Source: an uncultured Clostridia bacterium
GTDB lineage: Bacteria > Bacillota > Clostridia > Christensenellales > Borkfalkiaceae
Length of the DNA: 60,564 nucleotides
Direction of reading: 5' to 3'
Assembly (NCBI GenBank): GCA_947632195.1
Contig: CANROE010000009.1
Coordinates: forward strand, 1-60,564
Numbering within the stretch: position 1 is the stretch's first letter; each line of letters opens with the position of its first letter. The translations under genes and the position numbers were made by a program. The notes beneath the pieces are model-generated. The model worked only from the letters and a program-made list of their open reading frames with translations. It was not told where the DNA came from and made no database searches. Of the stretch, positions 1 through 6,922 are shown in pieces.

Positions 1-439
1 CCCAGGGAATATCGGAGATCGCAAGGGCGATGGAAGAGCCGATCATCGCAAGAGGTTCGGGCGCCACGTCGGGCTCCACCGAGAGGGCGGAGGCGGTGAC
101 GACGACGTCGTTGAAAAGTCCCTTGGGGAAGAGAGGACGAAGCGGACGGTCGATAAGGCGAGCGGTGAGGATCGCCTTATCGGAAGCTCTCCCCTCTCTG
201 CGCTTGAAGCCGCCCGGGATCTTGCCGACGGCGTACATCTTCTCTTCGTAGTCCACTTGAAGGGGGAAGAAGTCCATGCCTTCGCGGGGTGCGGGGGACA
301 TGCAGACGTTGACCATGACGGCCGTTTCGCCGCAGCGGACGACGCAGGAGCCGTTTGTCTGCTCGGCGTACTTGCCCGTCTCCACGGTGACTTCTCTGCC
401 GCCGACCATAAACTTGAATTCTTTGTAATTGGGTGTCAT
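1..439 (-). CDS. pnp: Polynucleotide phosphorylase, N-terminal part (cut by window edge)
   Basis: This is the phosphate-dependent 3'-5' exoribonuclease of RNA turnover. Only about the first 146 codons are present; the gene runs off the left edge. The protein begins MTPNYKEFKFMVGGREV and continues with the first RNase PH-like core: VETGKYAEQ, FFPLQVDYEE, GKIPGGFKRREGR and DRPLRPLFP are all recognisable PNPase stretches. The ATG at 437-439 has the SD AAGGAG a few bases upstream. It lies downstream of rpsO on the same strand, the classic rpsO-pnp order, with an imperfect terminator between them. The identification is firm; the catalytic second core is outside the window. Confidence 0.95.
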   Translation of the reverse strand, partial: MTPNYKEFKFMVGGREVTVETGKYAEQTNGSCVVRCGETAVMVNVCMSPAPREGMDFFPLQVDYEEKMYAVGKIPGGFKRREGRASDKAILTARLIDRPLRPLFPKGLFNDVVVTASALSVEPDVAPEPLAMIGSSIALAISDIPW

Positions 440-509
440 AATATTTTTCTACTCCTTATTCTTTTCTGTTCTTGTGCCCAGACGCCGCCGACCGGCGCGG
501 AGCGATAAA

Positions 510-545
510 AAAAGAGGGCGCGGAATGACCCGCCGCCCTTTTTTC
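510..545 (-). terminator. Imperfect hairpin with T-run between rpsO and pnp
   Basis: Read leftward, a GC-rich arm, a short loop and a GCGCCC arm (one bulged base) are followed by a run of T. It directly follows the rpsO stop codon, so it probably attenuates read-through into pnp. An A/T run on the other side makes it roughly symmetric. Confidence 0.6.
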
Positions 546-800
546 TTACTTTCTGAGTTCCAAAGCCGCCACGATCGCACGGTAACGCTCGATGTCTTTT
601 GCTTTGAGGTAGTCCAAAAGACCGCGACGTTTCCCGACCATCTTCAAAAGACCGCGACGGGAGTGGTTGTCGTGCTTGTGAATTTGCAGGTGCTCGTTGA
701 GGTGGTTGATGCGTTCGGTGAGGAGCGCGATCTGAACCTCGGGAGAACCGGTATCACCCTCGTGCTGCGCATACTTTTTGATGATTTCGTTCTTTTCCAT
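546..800 (-). CDS. rpsO: 30S ribosomal protein S15
   Basis: Primary binder of the central domain of 16S rRNA. The 84 residues are close to the usual 88-89. The S15 signatures [34 protein letters not shown] and LLDYLK are all present in order. The start ATG is preceded by a purine-rich SD (GGAGG) at normal spacing. A consensus sigma-A promoter lies about 85 bp upstream, leaving a 5' leader that could hold an S15 autoregulatory fold, although no specific fold was recognised. It heads the rpsO-pnp unit. Confidence 0.97.
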   Translation of the reverse strand: MEKNEIIKKYAQHEGDTGSPEVQIALLTERINHLNEHLQIHKHDNHSRRGLLKMVGKRRGLLDYLKAKDIERYRAIVAALELRK

Positions 801-881
801 TTGCGTTTATCCTCCTATGGAAGTATTCGCGTTCCGCCAAGAGTAACGTGGAGAGCGTAATTCCTCGCGGACGTCTTTTAT

Positions 882-910
882 AGAATAGCACATTCGGAAA
901 AGAATGTCAA
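882..910 (-). promoter_or_regulatory. Sigma-A promoter of rpsO
   Basis: On the minus strand, TTGACA (905-910) is followed by 17 bp and TATTCT (882-887). It is the only strong promoter pointing at rpsO. Confidence 0.8.
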
Positions 911-999
911 AGCATTTTCGGGGTGTTTGCAGAAATTCTTTTGTGAGGGGTGTCGCCAAAGGGAGAGCAAGGGAGCATGCGCAAAGCCTTTCCAAATGT

Positions 1000-1192
1000 C
1001 ATGTCGACCGAAGTGGAGACATCTCTACCTCGTCGCCGCACGCCCGCTTTATACGTTTTTCTTGCGAAAAGCTCCGTTTGCGTGCGGCGGCTCCTCTTCC
1101 CAAAAAATCTTGCTCTGCAATCTTTTTCGGGAGCCCTAATATTGTAAGATTTCTCCACTCCGCTCGCGTTGCTCGCTTCGGTCGAAATGACA
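1000..1192. repeat. Family A palindromic repeat, split by an insert
   Basis: The left half (TGTCATGTCGACCGAAG... at about 1000-1032) and the right half (...CTTCGGTCGAAATGACA at about 1147-1192) are the two ends of the family A element seen about ten times in this window. They are separated by about 115 bp of unrelated DNA that has its own inverted repeat, GCCGCACGC/GCGTGCGGC. No gene was seen in 911-1278. Confidence 0.65.
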
Positions 1193-1278
1193 AATGAAAG
1201 AATGCGTGGTCGAATCGATAATTAAAGCGCTCGGCATGACGCTTTGAGTAGGCAAAACAAGATGTCCTCCTGCCACGG

Positions 1279-1845
1279 TCAGCTCTCTGTCACTGTGCCG
1301 TCCGCTCCCATGCCTCCGTCTTGGCAGAGAATGAAAAGCCCGTCTGCCGACGCATTCCAATTCTCCCTTTTTTCGACCGCATTCCATTGTTCGACCGTCC
1401 CCGCATACCGCACCGTGAGCGCGCTGCAACGGTAAAACGCATACGCGCCGATGGTTTTGACGCTTGTTGGGATCTCGATCTCCGCAAGGTGGACGCAGTT
1501 TGAAAACGCGTTTGTGCCGATACTGAAAACGCTCTGCGGCAGGACAACGGTCGTCATATCGACGCGCCCCGTAAACGCCTCTTCCCCGATCGCAGTCACC
1601 GCCTTCCCATCATGCCCGTAAGGAATGACGACACGGCTCTCCTCCCGCTCGGGACCGATTCCCGAGACCGAGTAGGTACCGTTGCCGTTTTCCGCATAAT
1701 AGAGCCCCTCGGTGTATTCCCATTCCGCGCCGCATTCGCTGCATTTATTTTCGGCGGTAAACGTATGTCCCGTCTTGCACGGCGAGCATGCGGCAAGCCC
1801 GCACGCAAGGAGCAAGCAAACAACTGCAATCAAAAATTTCCTCAT
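1279..1845 (-). CDS. Surface lipoprotein with BspA-type leucine-rich repeats
   Basis: 188 residues. A type II signal peptide (MRKFLIAVVCLLLACGLAAC) ends in a lipobox with Cys at about residue 20. A short Cys-x2-Cys segment follows (HTFTAENKCSECGAEW). The second half carries LRR_5/BspA-like units: VVIPYGHDGKAVTAIGEEAF, VVLPQSVFSIGTNAFSNC and IEIPTSVKTIGAYAFYRC. Such proteins are exposed at the cell surface and often bind host or matrix ligands (family knowledge; ligand unknown here). A perfect consensus promoter with two repeated GTCCCCATTTT boxes lies upstream, next to a divergent XRE regulator gene. Confidence 0.85.
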   Translation of the reverse strand: MRKFLIAVVCLLLACGLAACSPCKTGHTFTAENKCSECGAEWEYTEGLYYAENGNGTYSVSGIGPEREESRVVIPYGHDGKAVTAIGEEAFTGRVDMTTVVLPQSVFSIGTNAFSNCVHLAEIEIPTSVKTIGAYAFYRCSALTVRYAGTVEQWNAVEKRENWNASADGLFILCQDGGMGADGTVTES

Positions 1846-1874
1846 TCTCTTTCTCCTGTGTTTTTGATAGCATA

Positions 1875-1921
1875 ATTATAGTCCCCATTTTAGAAACTGT
1901 CAAGTGAATGGTCCCCATTTT
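1875..1921 (-). promoter_or_regulatory. Consensus promoter with a direct-repeat operator candidate
   Basis: On the minus strand, TTGACA (1898-1903), 17 bp and TATAAT (1875-1880) drive the BspA-type lipoprotein gene. The box GTCCCCATTTT occurs at 1881-1891 (inside the spacer) and again at 1911-1921 (upstream of the -35). The period is exactly 30 bp, about three helical turns. A protein bound to both boxes would bracket the -35. The neighbouring XRE protein is the obvious candidate. Confidence 0.75.
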
Positions 1922-1939
1922 TGATATTTTTTGCTTGTC

Positions 1940-2191
1940 ATGACCAATCAATTTGCTACAAGATTAAAAGAGGTGATCGAAGAAAGCGGAAAAATGCAAA
2001 AGGACATTTGTGCCGACCTGCATATTTCCAAGCAGAAACTTTCCAAATGGAAAACACGTTACAATGAGCCGAGTATGGATGAACTTATCATGCTTGCCCT
2101 TTACTTTGACGTTTCGGTAGATTATCTGTTGGGGCTCGTGGATGAAACGGGCGCGCGGATAAAAGGAGATATTTCGGCAAGCACGAAATGA
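1940..2191 (+). CDS. XRE-family helix-turn-helix regulator
   Basis: An 83-residue single-domain cI/Cro-like repressor type. The HTH covers about residues 5-62: FATRLKEVIEESGKMQKDIC, DLHISKQKLSKWKT, and YFDVSVDYLLGLVDE, the usual XRE ending. A TTG three codons upstream could also serve as start; ATG 1940 is preferred. Neither has an SD, so the message may be leaderless or weakly translated. It is divergent from the BspA-type lipoprotein gene and shares a 95-bp intergenic region with the two GTCCCCATTTT boxes, so it probably controls that gene and itself (inference). Confidence 0.85.
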   Translation: MTNQFATRLKEVIEESGKMQKDICADLHISKQKLSKWKTRYNEPSMDELIMLALYFDVSVDYLLGLVDETGARIKGDISASTK

Positions 2192-2254
2192 CGCTTTTAA
2201 GTAACTTTTCCCCGCCCTCAGTCACCCGCGCGCTGTTCTGTTTCTCTAAGCGCA

Positions 2255-2377
2255 GCACGAGGAGCCTGCGACGAAGTAGACATCTCTACCGCATTATCAA
2301 ATCACGTCATGTTGAGCTTGTCGAAACATGTCCTTGTTTATATTGCGGACACCCTTCGACAAGCTCAGGGTGACGTA
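2255..2377. repeat. Chimeric repeat: half of family A joined to family B
   Basis: The segment GCCTGCGACGAAGTAGACAT through CTCTACCGCATTA is a family A half. It runs directly into a family B palindrome (2303-2377) whose ends read CACGTCATGTTGAGC and GCTCAGGGTGACGT, with inner arms GAGCTTGTCGAA / TTCGACAAGCTC. No gene was seen in 2192-2428. Confidence 0.6.
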
Positions 2378-2428
2378 ATTAAACCACACCTTACCGCTAT
2401 TCGTCCGAATAACTTACTCTGAGGCATG

Positions 2429-2458
2429 AAAAAAGCCGCTCGGGTGAGCGGCTTTTTT
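2429..2458. terminator. Bidirectional intrinsic terminator after rplL
   Basis: Perfect stem GCCGCTC/GAGCGGC with a 4-nt loop, flanked by A and T runs on both sides. It lies about 10 bp past the rplL stop codon. Confidence 0.9.
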
Positions 2459-2470
2459 GATAGAATAAAC

Positions 2471-2848
2471 TTATTTGAGTTCTGCGGTAGCGCCGGCCTC
2501 TTTGAGCTTTGCAAGCGCTGCCTCTGCATCTGCCTTGGGAACAGCTTCCTTCAAGACGCCGAGCGCCTCGACAGCCTTCTTCGCTTCCGCAAGGCCGAGA
2601 CCCGTGAATTCGCGCACAGCCTTGATGACCGCGATCTTGTTCGCACCGATCTCTTTGAGAACGATATCGAACTCCGTCTTTTCCTCTTCCTGGGGAGCCG
2701 CTTCCGCCGCACCCGCGCCTGCGCCGCCGCCGACTGCAACAGCTGCCGCCGCGCTCACGCCGAATTCCTCTTCAAGCGCCTTTACAAAGTCGTTGAGCTC
2801 GACAACCGTCATACCCTTGACTTCTTCGATAAATTTCTGAACATCCAT
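2471..2848 (-). CDS. rplL: 50S ribosomal protein L7/L12
   Basis: 125 residues, the usual length. An N-terminal dimerisation helix ([20 protein letters not shown]) is followed by an Ala/Gly-rich hinge (about residues 35-55) and a C-terminal factor-binding domain: [36 protein letters not shown]. It forms the stalk that recruits translation GTPases. The SD GGAGGG lies upstream. It is the last gene of the rplJ-rplL unit, followed by a strong terminator. Confidence 0.98.
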   Translation of the reverse strand: MDVQKFIEEVKGMTVVELNDFVKALEEEFGVSAAAAVAVGGGAGAGAAEAAPQEEEKTEFDIVLKEIGANKIAVIKAVREFTGLGLAEAKKAVEALGVLKEAVPKADAEAALAKLKEAGATAELK

Positions 2849-2869
2849 TTTTGATTCCCTCCGAATAAA

Positions 2870-3367
2870 TTATGATTTTTGGTCTGCGATTGCCTTTAAC
2901 ACAAACGCAAGGTTCACGATCGGCGACTGCAAGCAGCCGAGCATCTTTGCGATCAATACCTCTCTCGAAGGAATTGCCGCGAGTTTCTTTACCCCTTCCG
3001 CATCCACATAGGCGCCACTGACATAGGCGCACTTGGGCACGATCTTGTCCGCCAGCGCGGGGGTCTCCTTTACCGCCTTGGCGAGAGCGGAGCATGCGCT
3101 CGTCTCGTCCGGACAGAAAATGAATGCCGTCGCGCCGTTGAGGTCGTTATCGAAGTCCTTGACGTCAAGTTCGTCGAACGCCTTGCGCACCAACGTGTTT
3201 TTGTACACCTTGTATTCGCAGGAAATTTCGCGGAACTTGTTTCTCAGGTCGGTAACTTCCTTGACGGTGAGTCTGTCGTAATGGGCGATGAGAACCGATT
3301 TGCTCGCGCTGATCTTCTCTTTGATCTCCTCTACGACGACTTTTTTTGCTTCAAAATTAGCCGACAT
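2870..3367 (-). CDS. rplJ: 50S ribosomal protein L10
   Basis: 165 residues. It anchors L7/L12 dimers to the 23S rRNA. Family stretches are VVEEIKEKISASKSVLIAHY, LTVKEVTDLRNKFRE and YKVYKNTLVRKAF; the C-terminal helix that binds L12 is present. The SD GGAGG lies 6 nt before the ATG. It sits 21 bp upstream of rplL and behind an L10 leader with its own promoter, so rplJ-rplL can be made independently of rplK-rplA. Confidence 0.97.
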   Translation of the reverse strand: MSANFEAKKVVVEEIKEKISASKSVLIAHYDRLTVKEVTDLRNKFREISCEYKVYKNTLVRKAFDELDVKDFDNDLNGATAFIFCPDETSACSALAKAVKETPALADKIVPKCAYVSGAYVDAEGVKKLAAIPSREVLIAKMLGCLQSPIVNLAFVLKAIADQKS

Positions 3368-3394
3368 TGAAATCCTCCATTAGGCTATAAGCCC

Positions 3395-3538
3395 GATTTT
3401 GCGTTTCCCCTTGCGGGAAAACAAAAGCTCCGTACCGCAGACGGGCACGGAGCAGCTTTTCGCATTTGAAAAACTTTCCTTACCTCGACGGGATATTGAG
3501 CAAAAACGCACCCGTTGTCTGCGGCATAGAATGTTTAC
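3395..3538 (-). promoter_or_regulatory. L10 ribosomal-protein leader (autoregulatory RNA)
   Basis: Read leftward, the leader contains CCGCAGACAACGGGTGC, then ATATCCCGTCGAGGTA, then a hairpin CTCCGTGCCCGTCTGCGG / CGGTACGGAG followed by CTTTTGTTTT. These match the order and core sequences of the Bacillota L10 leader, in which L10-L12 binding favours premature termination (family knowledge). It lies between the rplJ promoter and the rplJ SD. Confidence 0.85.
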
Positions 3539-3544
3539 TGTTAC

Positions 3545-3573
3545 AGTTTACCAAATCAAAAGAAATTCGTCAA
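3545..3573 (-). promoter_or_regulatory. Sigma-A promoter of rplJ-rplL
   Basis: Minus-strand TTGACG (3568-3573), 17-bp spacer, TAAACT (3545-3550). It lies just before the rplA stop codon as read leftward, ahead of the L10 leader. Confidence 0.75.
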
Positions 3574-3583
3574 GCGATTTTCC

Positions 3584-4267
3584 TTACATTTTGGTATAAT
3601 TTACCTTGACGCCGGGGCCCATCGTGCTCGTGAGCGCAATGCTCTTCAAGTACTGACCCTTCGCAGCGGCGGGTTTTGCCTTTACGATCGCGTCCATGAG
3701 GGCGGTGAAGTTTTCGAGAAGTTTCTCCTTGCCGAAGGACTTCTTGCCGATCGGGCAGTGGATGATCGCCGTCTTATCGAGACGGTACTCGACCTTACCT
3801 GCTTTCACTTCGGCGACGGCTCTCTGAACGTCCATCGTGACGGTCCCCGACTTGGGGTTGGGCATCAAGCCCTTGGGGCCGAGCAATCTACCAATACGGC
3901 CGACAACGCCCATCATATCGGGAGTGGTGATCATGACGTCGAACCCGAACCAGTTCTCGGTCTGGATCTTCTGGATCATCTCTTCCGCGCCGACGAAATC
4001 CGCGCCCGCAGCCTGCGCTGCGTCTGCTCTCTCGCCCTTGGCGATGACAAGCACTTTCTTGGTTTTACCGGTACCGTTGGGAAGGACCAACACGCCGCGG
4101 ACCTGCTGGTCTGCCTGGCGGGGGTCGATGCCGAGCTTTACATGGATCTCGATGGTCTCGTCGAACTTCGCCTTTGCGTTGTCGATGACGATTTCGAGCG
4201 CCTTGTCGGGCGTGTACTGTTCGGCGCGGTTATAGGATTTGAGGCTGTCTACATATTTCTTACCCAT
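3584..4267 (-). CDS. rplA: 50S ribosomal protein L1
   Basis: 227 residues, normal length. It forms the L1 stalk and typically represses its own operon by binding mRNA. Family stretches are [73 protein letters not shown] and the C-terminal [11 protein letters not shown]. The SD AGGAGG lies 6 nt upstream. It follows rplK by 12 bp in the same operon. Confidence 0.98.
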   Translation of the reverse strand: MGKKYVDSLKSYNRAEQYTPDKALEIVIDNAKAKFDETIEIHVKLGIDPRQADQQVRGVLVLPNGTGKTKKVLVIAKGERADAAQAAGADFVGAEEMIQKIQTENWFGFDVMITTPDMMGVVGRIGRLLGPKGLMPNPKSGTVTMDVQRAVAEVKAGKVEYRLDKTAIIHCPIGKKSFGKEKLLENFTALMDAIVKAKPAAAKGQYLKSIALTSTMGPGVKVNYTKM

Positions 4268-4279
4268 GATAAAACCTCC

Positions 4280-4705
4280 TTACTCCTCTACCGTGACGCC
4301 CATACTGCGCGCCGTGCCCTTGATCATGCTCATCGCGCTTTCGAGCGTAGAGCAGTTGAGGTCGGGCATCTTGGTTTTCGCGATCTCCTCGACCTGCGCC
4401 TTGGTGAGCTTGCCGACTTTCACCTTGTTGGGGGTGGAAGAGGCAGTTTCGAGCCCGAGCGCCTTTTTGATGAGGACGGGTGCGGGCGGCGTTTTGAGGA
4501 CGAACGTGAAGGAACGGTCTGCATAGATCGTCATGACGACGGGGATGATGAGACCTTCCTGTCCCGCTGTTTTTGCGTTAAATTCTTTGGTAAAGCCGGG
4601 GATGTTGATCCCGTGCGGGCCCAGCGTAGAACCGACGGGGGGACCGGGGGTGGCTTTACCTGCGGGAAGCTGGAGCTTCACGACTGCGGTAATTTTCTTT
4701 GCCAT
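4280..4705 (-). CDS. rplK: 50S ribosomal protein L11
   Basis: 141 residues from the ATG at 4705, which has the SD GAAGGAG 6 nt upstream. The open frame extends 18 codons further but without support. Signatures are [35 protein letters not shown] and the C-terminal [20 protein letters not shown]. It is part of the GTPase-associated centre. The leader has a small hairpin (GGCGGC/GCCGCC at about 4730-4757); no clear promoter was seen, and the 360-bp gap up to nusG is filled with repeats. Confidence 0.97.
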   Translation of the reverse strand: MAKKITAVVKLQLPAGKATPGPPVGSTLGPHGINIPGFTKEFNAKTAGQEGLIIPVVMTIYADRSFTFVLKTPPAPVLIKKALGLETASSTPNKVKVGKLTKAQVEEIAKTKMPDLNCSTLESAMSMIKGTARSMGVTVEE

Positions 4706-4847
4706 TTTTACTCCTTCTGTGGTTTCTGCGGCGGCGATTGGGTTTTTGCCGCCTCCCACTCTATCGAAAACGCGTTAATGCGTTATCGCTGAATTGATAA
4801 TTAGGTTGTGAGGTGAGCTGTCATTTGAGAGGACAAATGTTCTCAAT

Positions 4848-5062
4848 CTGTCACCCTGAGCGGAACGAAGTGGAGTCGAACGGGTCTCTACCGCATTAAA
4901 TAGGATGAGATTTCTCGACTTCGCCTGCGGCTCCGCTCGAAATGATAAATGAAGAAACGCGGAGCGAAATGACAATTCAGAACTGCGCACAGGGCGCCGG
5001 AAGGGTTTCTGAACCCCCTCAGTCGCGCAGGCGCGACAGCTCCCCCACAGGGGGCGCCGAGA
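4848..5062. repeat. Family A and family E repeats between nusG and rplK
   Basis: 4848-4953 is a degenerate family A element (GAGCGGAACGAAGTGGAGTC ... CTCCGCTCGAAATGATAAAT). 4996-5062 is a family E element: GGGTTTCTGAACCCCCTCAG, then TCGCGCAGGCGCGACAGCTC, then CCCCACAGGGGGCGCC, i.e. two nested hairpins. Together they separate genes that are normally contiguous. No gene was seen in 4706-5065. Confidence 0.65.
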
Positions 5063-5065
5063 GAA

Positions 5066-5632
5066 TTACTCTTCTGCTTTAGGAATTTCCACGGCGGTGT
5101 CGGAGATCTTCGTCATCTGGATGTACTCGACTTCGACCTCCTGATTTCTGCCGAACATGACGATCTCCACTTTTGCGCGCTGCGCCTCGTCGTTGACGGA
5201 GGCGATGGTGCCGATAAAGCCCTCCAAGGGGCCGCTGTCAATGGAGACCCTGTCGCCCTCTTTGAAGTCCGCATTTACGACGAACTCTTCGAGGCGCATT
5301 TTGCGGATCTCCTCTTCCTTCATGGGAATGGGCCGTCCTTGCGGGCCAACAAAGCCCGTGACCCCTCTCGTGTTGGTGATGAGGTACCAAAGCTGGTTGG
5401 AATAGATCATCTTGATAAAGACATAGCAAGGCAGAAGTTTGCGTTCCACAACCTTCTTTTTGCCGTTGGCCTTTTCTTCGATTGTCTGTTCGGTGGGAAT
5501 TTTGACGTCTACAATGCTGTCGCTGAGGTTATTGTTCTCGATGAGGCGCAAAAGAGAGTCTTTCACCATCGATTCGTACCCCGAGTAGGTATGCAAAATA
5601 TACCATTGGGGGACGGTATCTGTGATCGCCAT
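5066..5632 (-). CDS. nusG: Transcription termination/antitermination factor NusG
   Basis: 188 residues. The NGN domain starts QWYILHTYSGYESMVKDSL and includes LLPCYVFIKM and TRGVTGFVGPQGRPIPM. The C-terminal KOW motif is FKEGDRVSIDSGPLEGFIGT. It binds RNA polymerase and couples it to Rho, NusE or the ribosome. The SD GGAG lies upstream. It starts 4 bp after the secE stop codon, in the rpmG-secE-nusG unit. Confidence 0.97.
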   Translation of the reverse strand: MAITDTVPQWYILHTYSGYESMVKDSLLRLIENNNLSDSIVDVKIPTEQTIEEKANGKKKVVERKLLPCYVFIKMIYSNQLWYLITNTRGVTGFVGPQGRPIPMKEEEIRKMRLEEFVVNADFKEGDRVSIDSGPLEGFIGTIASVNDEAQRAKVEIVMFGRNQEVEVEYIQMTKISDTAVEIPKAEE

Positions 5633-5636
5633 AGAT

Positions 5637-5924
5637 TTAAGCTCCTGTTTTGGTCAAGAGGTCTAAGAGGGCGGAGAAACCGTAGTTCACGCCGGTAGTG
5701 ACAACGAGGAAGATGAGCACGATGACGATGACGACGCCCGTGGCTTTAAGGGCCTGCGGGAGCGTGGGCCAGGTAACGCGTTTAAGTTCGGAGAACGTTT
5801 CTTTAAACTTTCTGCCGATACGGACGAAGAAATTGGGTTTCTTGTTTTTATCCTGTTTTTTGGACTTTTTCTGTTCGACAGGCTTTTGGTTCTTCTCGGT
5901 TTCGGGATCTTTGGATTTGGCCAT
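5637..5924 (-). CDS. secE: Preprotein translocase subunit SecE
   Basis: 95 residues. A Lys-rich cytoplasmic N-terminus (about residues 1-30) is followed by the amphipathic helix FKETFSELKRVTWPT, with the conserved WP motif, and a single membrane segment (VVIVIVLIFLVVTTGVNYGF). It clamps SecY in the translocon. The SD GGAGAA lies upstream. Confidence 0.95.
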   Translation of the reverse strand: MAKSKDPETEKNQKPVEQKKSKKQDKNKKPNFFVRIGRKFKETFSELKRVTWPTLPQALKATGVVIVIVLIFLVVTTGVNYGFSALLDLLTKTGA

Positions 5925-5941
5925 GATGATTCTCCGTGGAA

Positions 5942-6106
5942 TTACTTGGATTCCTTATGGACGGTATGTTTTTTGCAGGTAGGGCAGTACTTCTTGAGTT
6001 CGAGGCGATCGGGATCGTTTCTCTTATTCTTGAAGCTGTCGTAATTGCGGTTCTTGCATTCGGTGCACTCGAAGGTGACTTTAAGACGCGTGGATTTAAC
6101 AGCCAT
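5942..6106 (-). CDS. rpmG: 50S ribosomal protein L33
   Basis: 54 residues from the ATG at 6106; the open frame extends further upstream but overlaps the promoter. The sequence carries the zinc-binding type (two Cys pairs): [11 protein letters not shown] and [11 protein letters not shown]. Zn-containing L33 is the zinc-replete paralogue in many Bacillota (family knowledge). It is the first gene of rpmG-secE-nusG, driven by a strong promoter about 50 bp upstream. Confidence 0.95.
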   Translation of the reverse strand: MAVKSTRLKVTFECTECKNRNYDSFKNKRNDPDRLELKKYCPTCKKHTVHKESK

Positions 6107-6158
6107 GGTGAGAAAACTCCATACAAAAAAATTACACCCCTTTTTGGTGCGTAAGGAA

Positions 6159-6187
6159 AGTATAACAGAAAAGCAAGGGCTTGTCAA
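6159..6187 (-). promoter_or_regulatory. Sigma-A promoter of rpmG-secE-nusG
   Basis: Minus-strand TTGACA (6182-6187), 17-bp spacer, TATACT (6159-6164). A near-perfect consensus. Confidence 0.85.
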
Positions 6188-6239
6188 CGATTTTTGCGTG
6201 GAAATTATGATTTTTTACGAAGAAAATGAGGTGGCAGAA

Positions 6240-6830
6240 AGCATAAAAGAGCGCTTGGCTACCCCTTGAGGGGGAGCTGTCATGAGCCAGCGAATGACTG
6301 AGGGGGTGTATTTGTTACGAATAAGCAGGACACCCCTTCCGCCTCCTTCGTCGGCACCCACCCCTCAAGGGGTGGGCGAGAGGGCGGGCGCGGGGGAGGG
6401 CAAATAAAAGCTGCCCCCCGCAGACATTCCAAATTGTCATGTCGACCGAAGTGGAGACATCTCTACCGCATTATAATAAGGCGAGATTTCTCCACGCGGT
6501 CGCTTTGTTCCCTTGGTCGAAATGACAAAATAAAAAGAACGGCTCGGAATGACGCGCAACGCGCGGGGGCAGGTCATCATAAGGTGCCCCCTCTCCCTAC
6601 CCTCCCCCCCCAACAAGTTGAGGGGAGGCGAGAAAGCGGTGCTCCCCGAAAAAGGCGGAGGCAGAGAGCTGCCCCCCGAACGCATTCCAAATTGTCATGT
6701 CGACCGAAGTGGAGACATCTCTACCGCTTCAATAAGGCGGGATTTCTCGACTCCACTTCGTTCCGCTCGAAATGACAATAAAAAATGCGCGGGTCGAAAT
6801 GACAAAATAAGAGAGCGGCTCGGAATGACG
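6240..6830. repeat. Cluster of dispersed repeats (families A, D, E)
   Basis: The order is: family E remnant (6262-6312), family D (6331-6382, containing ACCCACCCCTCAAGGGGTGG), family A (6437-6526, with ends TGTCATGTCGACC and GGTCGAAATGACA), a C/G-rich stem (6588-6630), and a second family A copy (6692-6779). The two A copies share the left end and the central CTCTACCGC but differ in the right arm. No gene was seen in 6188-6866. Confidence 0.7.
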
Positions 6831-6866
6831 CCTGCAATGCGCGGGGGCAGGTCATGCGAGGGCGAG

Positions 6867-6896
6867 AAAAAAGAACCCCGAGTGGGGTTCTTTTTT
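6867..6896. terminator. Strong bidirectional intrinsic terminator
   Basis: Perfect stem GAACCCC/GGGGTTC with loop GAGT, flanked by six A and six T. It lies 27 bp past the stop codon of the giant lipoprotein gene. Confidence 0.92.
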
Positions 6897-6922
6897 CGGT
6901 TCGCTCGTGAGAGCGGGGTTTG

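Noticed and set aside
3758-4792. 344-codon plus-strand frame antisense to rplA-rplK
   Set aside because: It spans two well-identified ribosomal genes and their gap; a GC-driven shadow.
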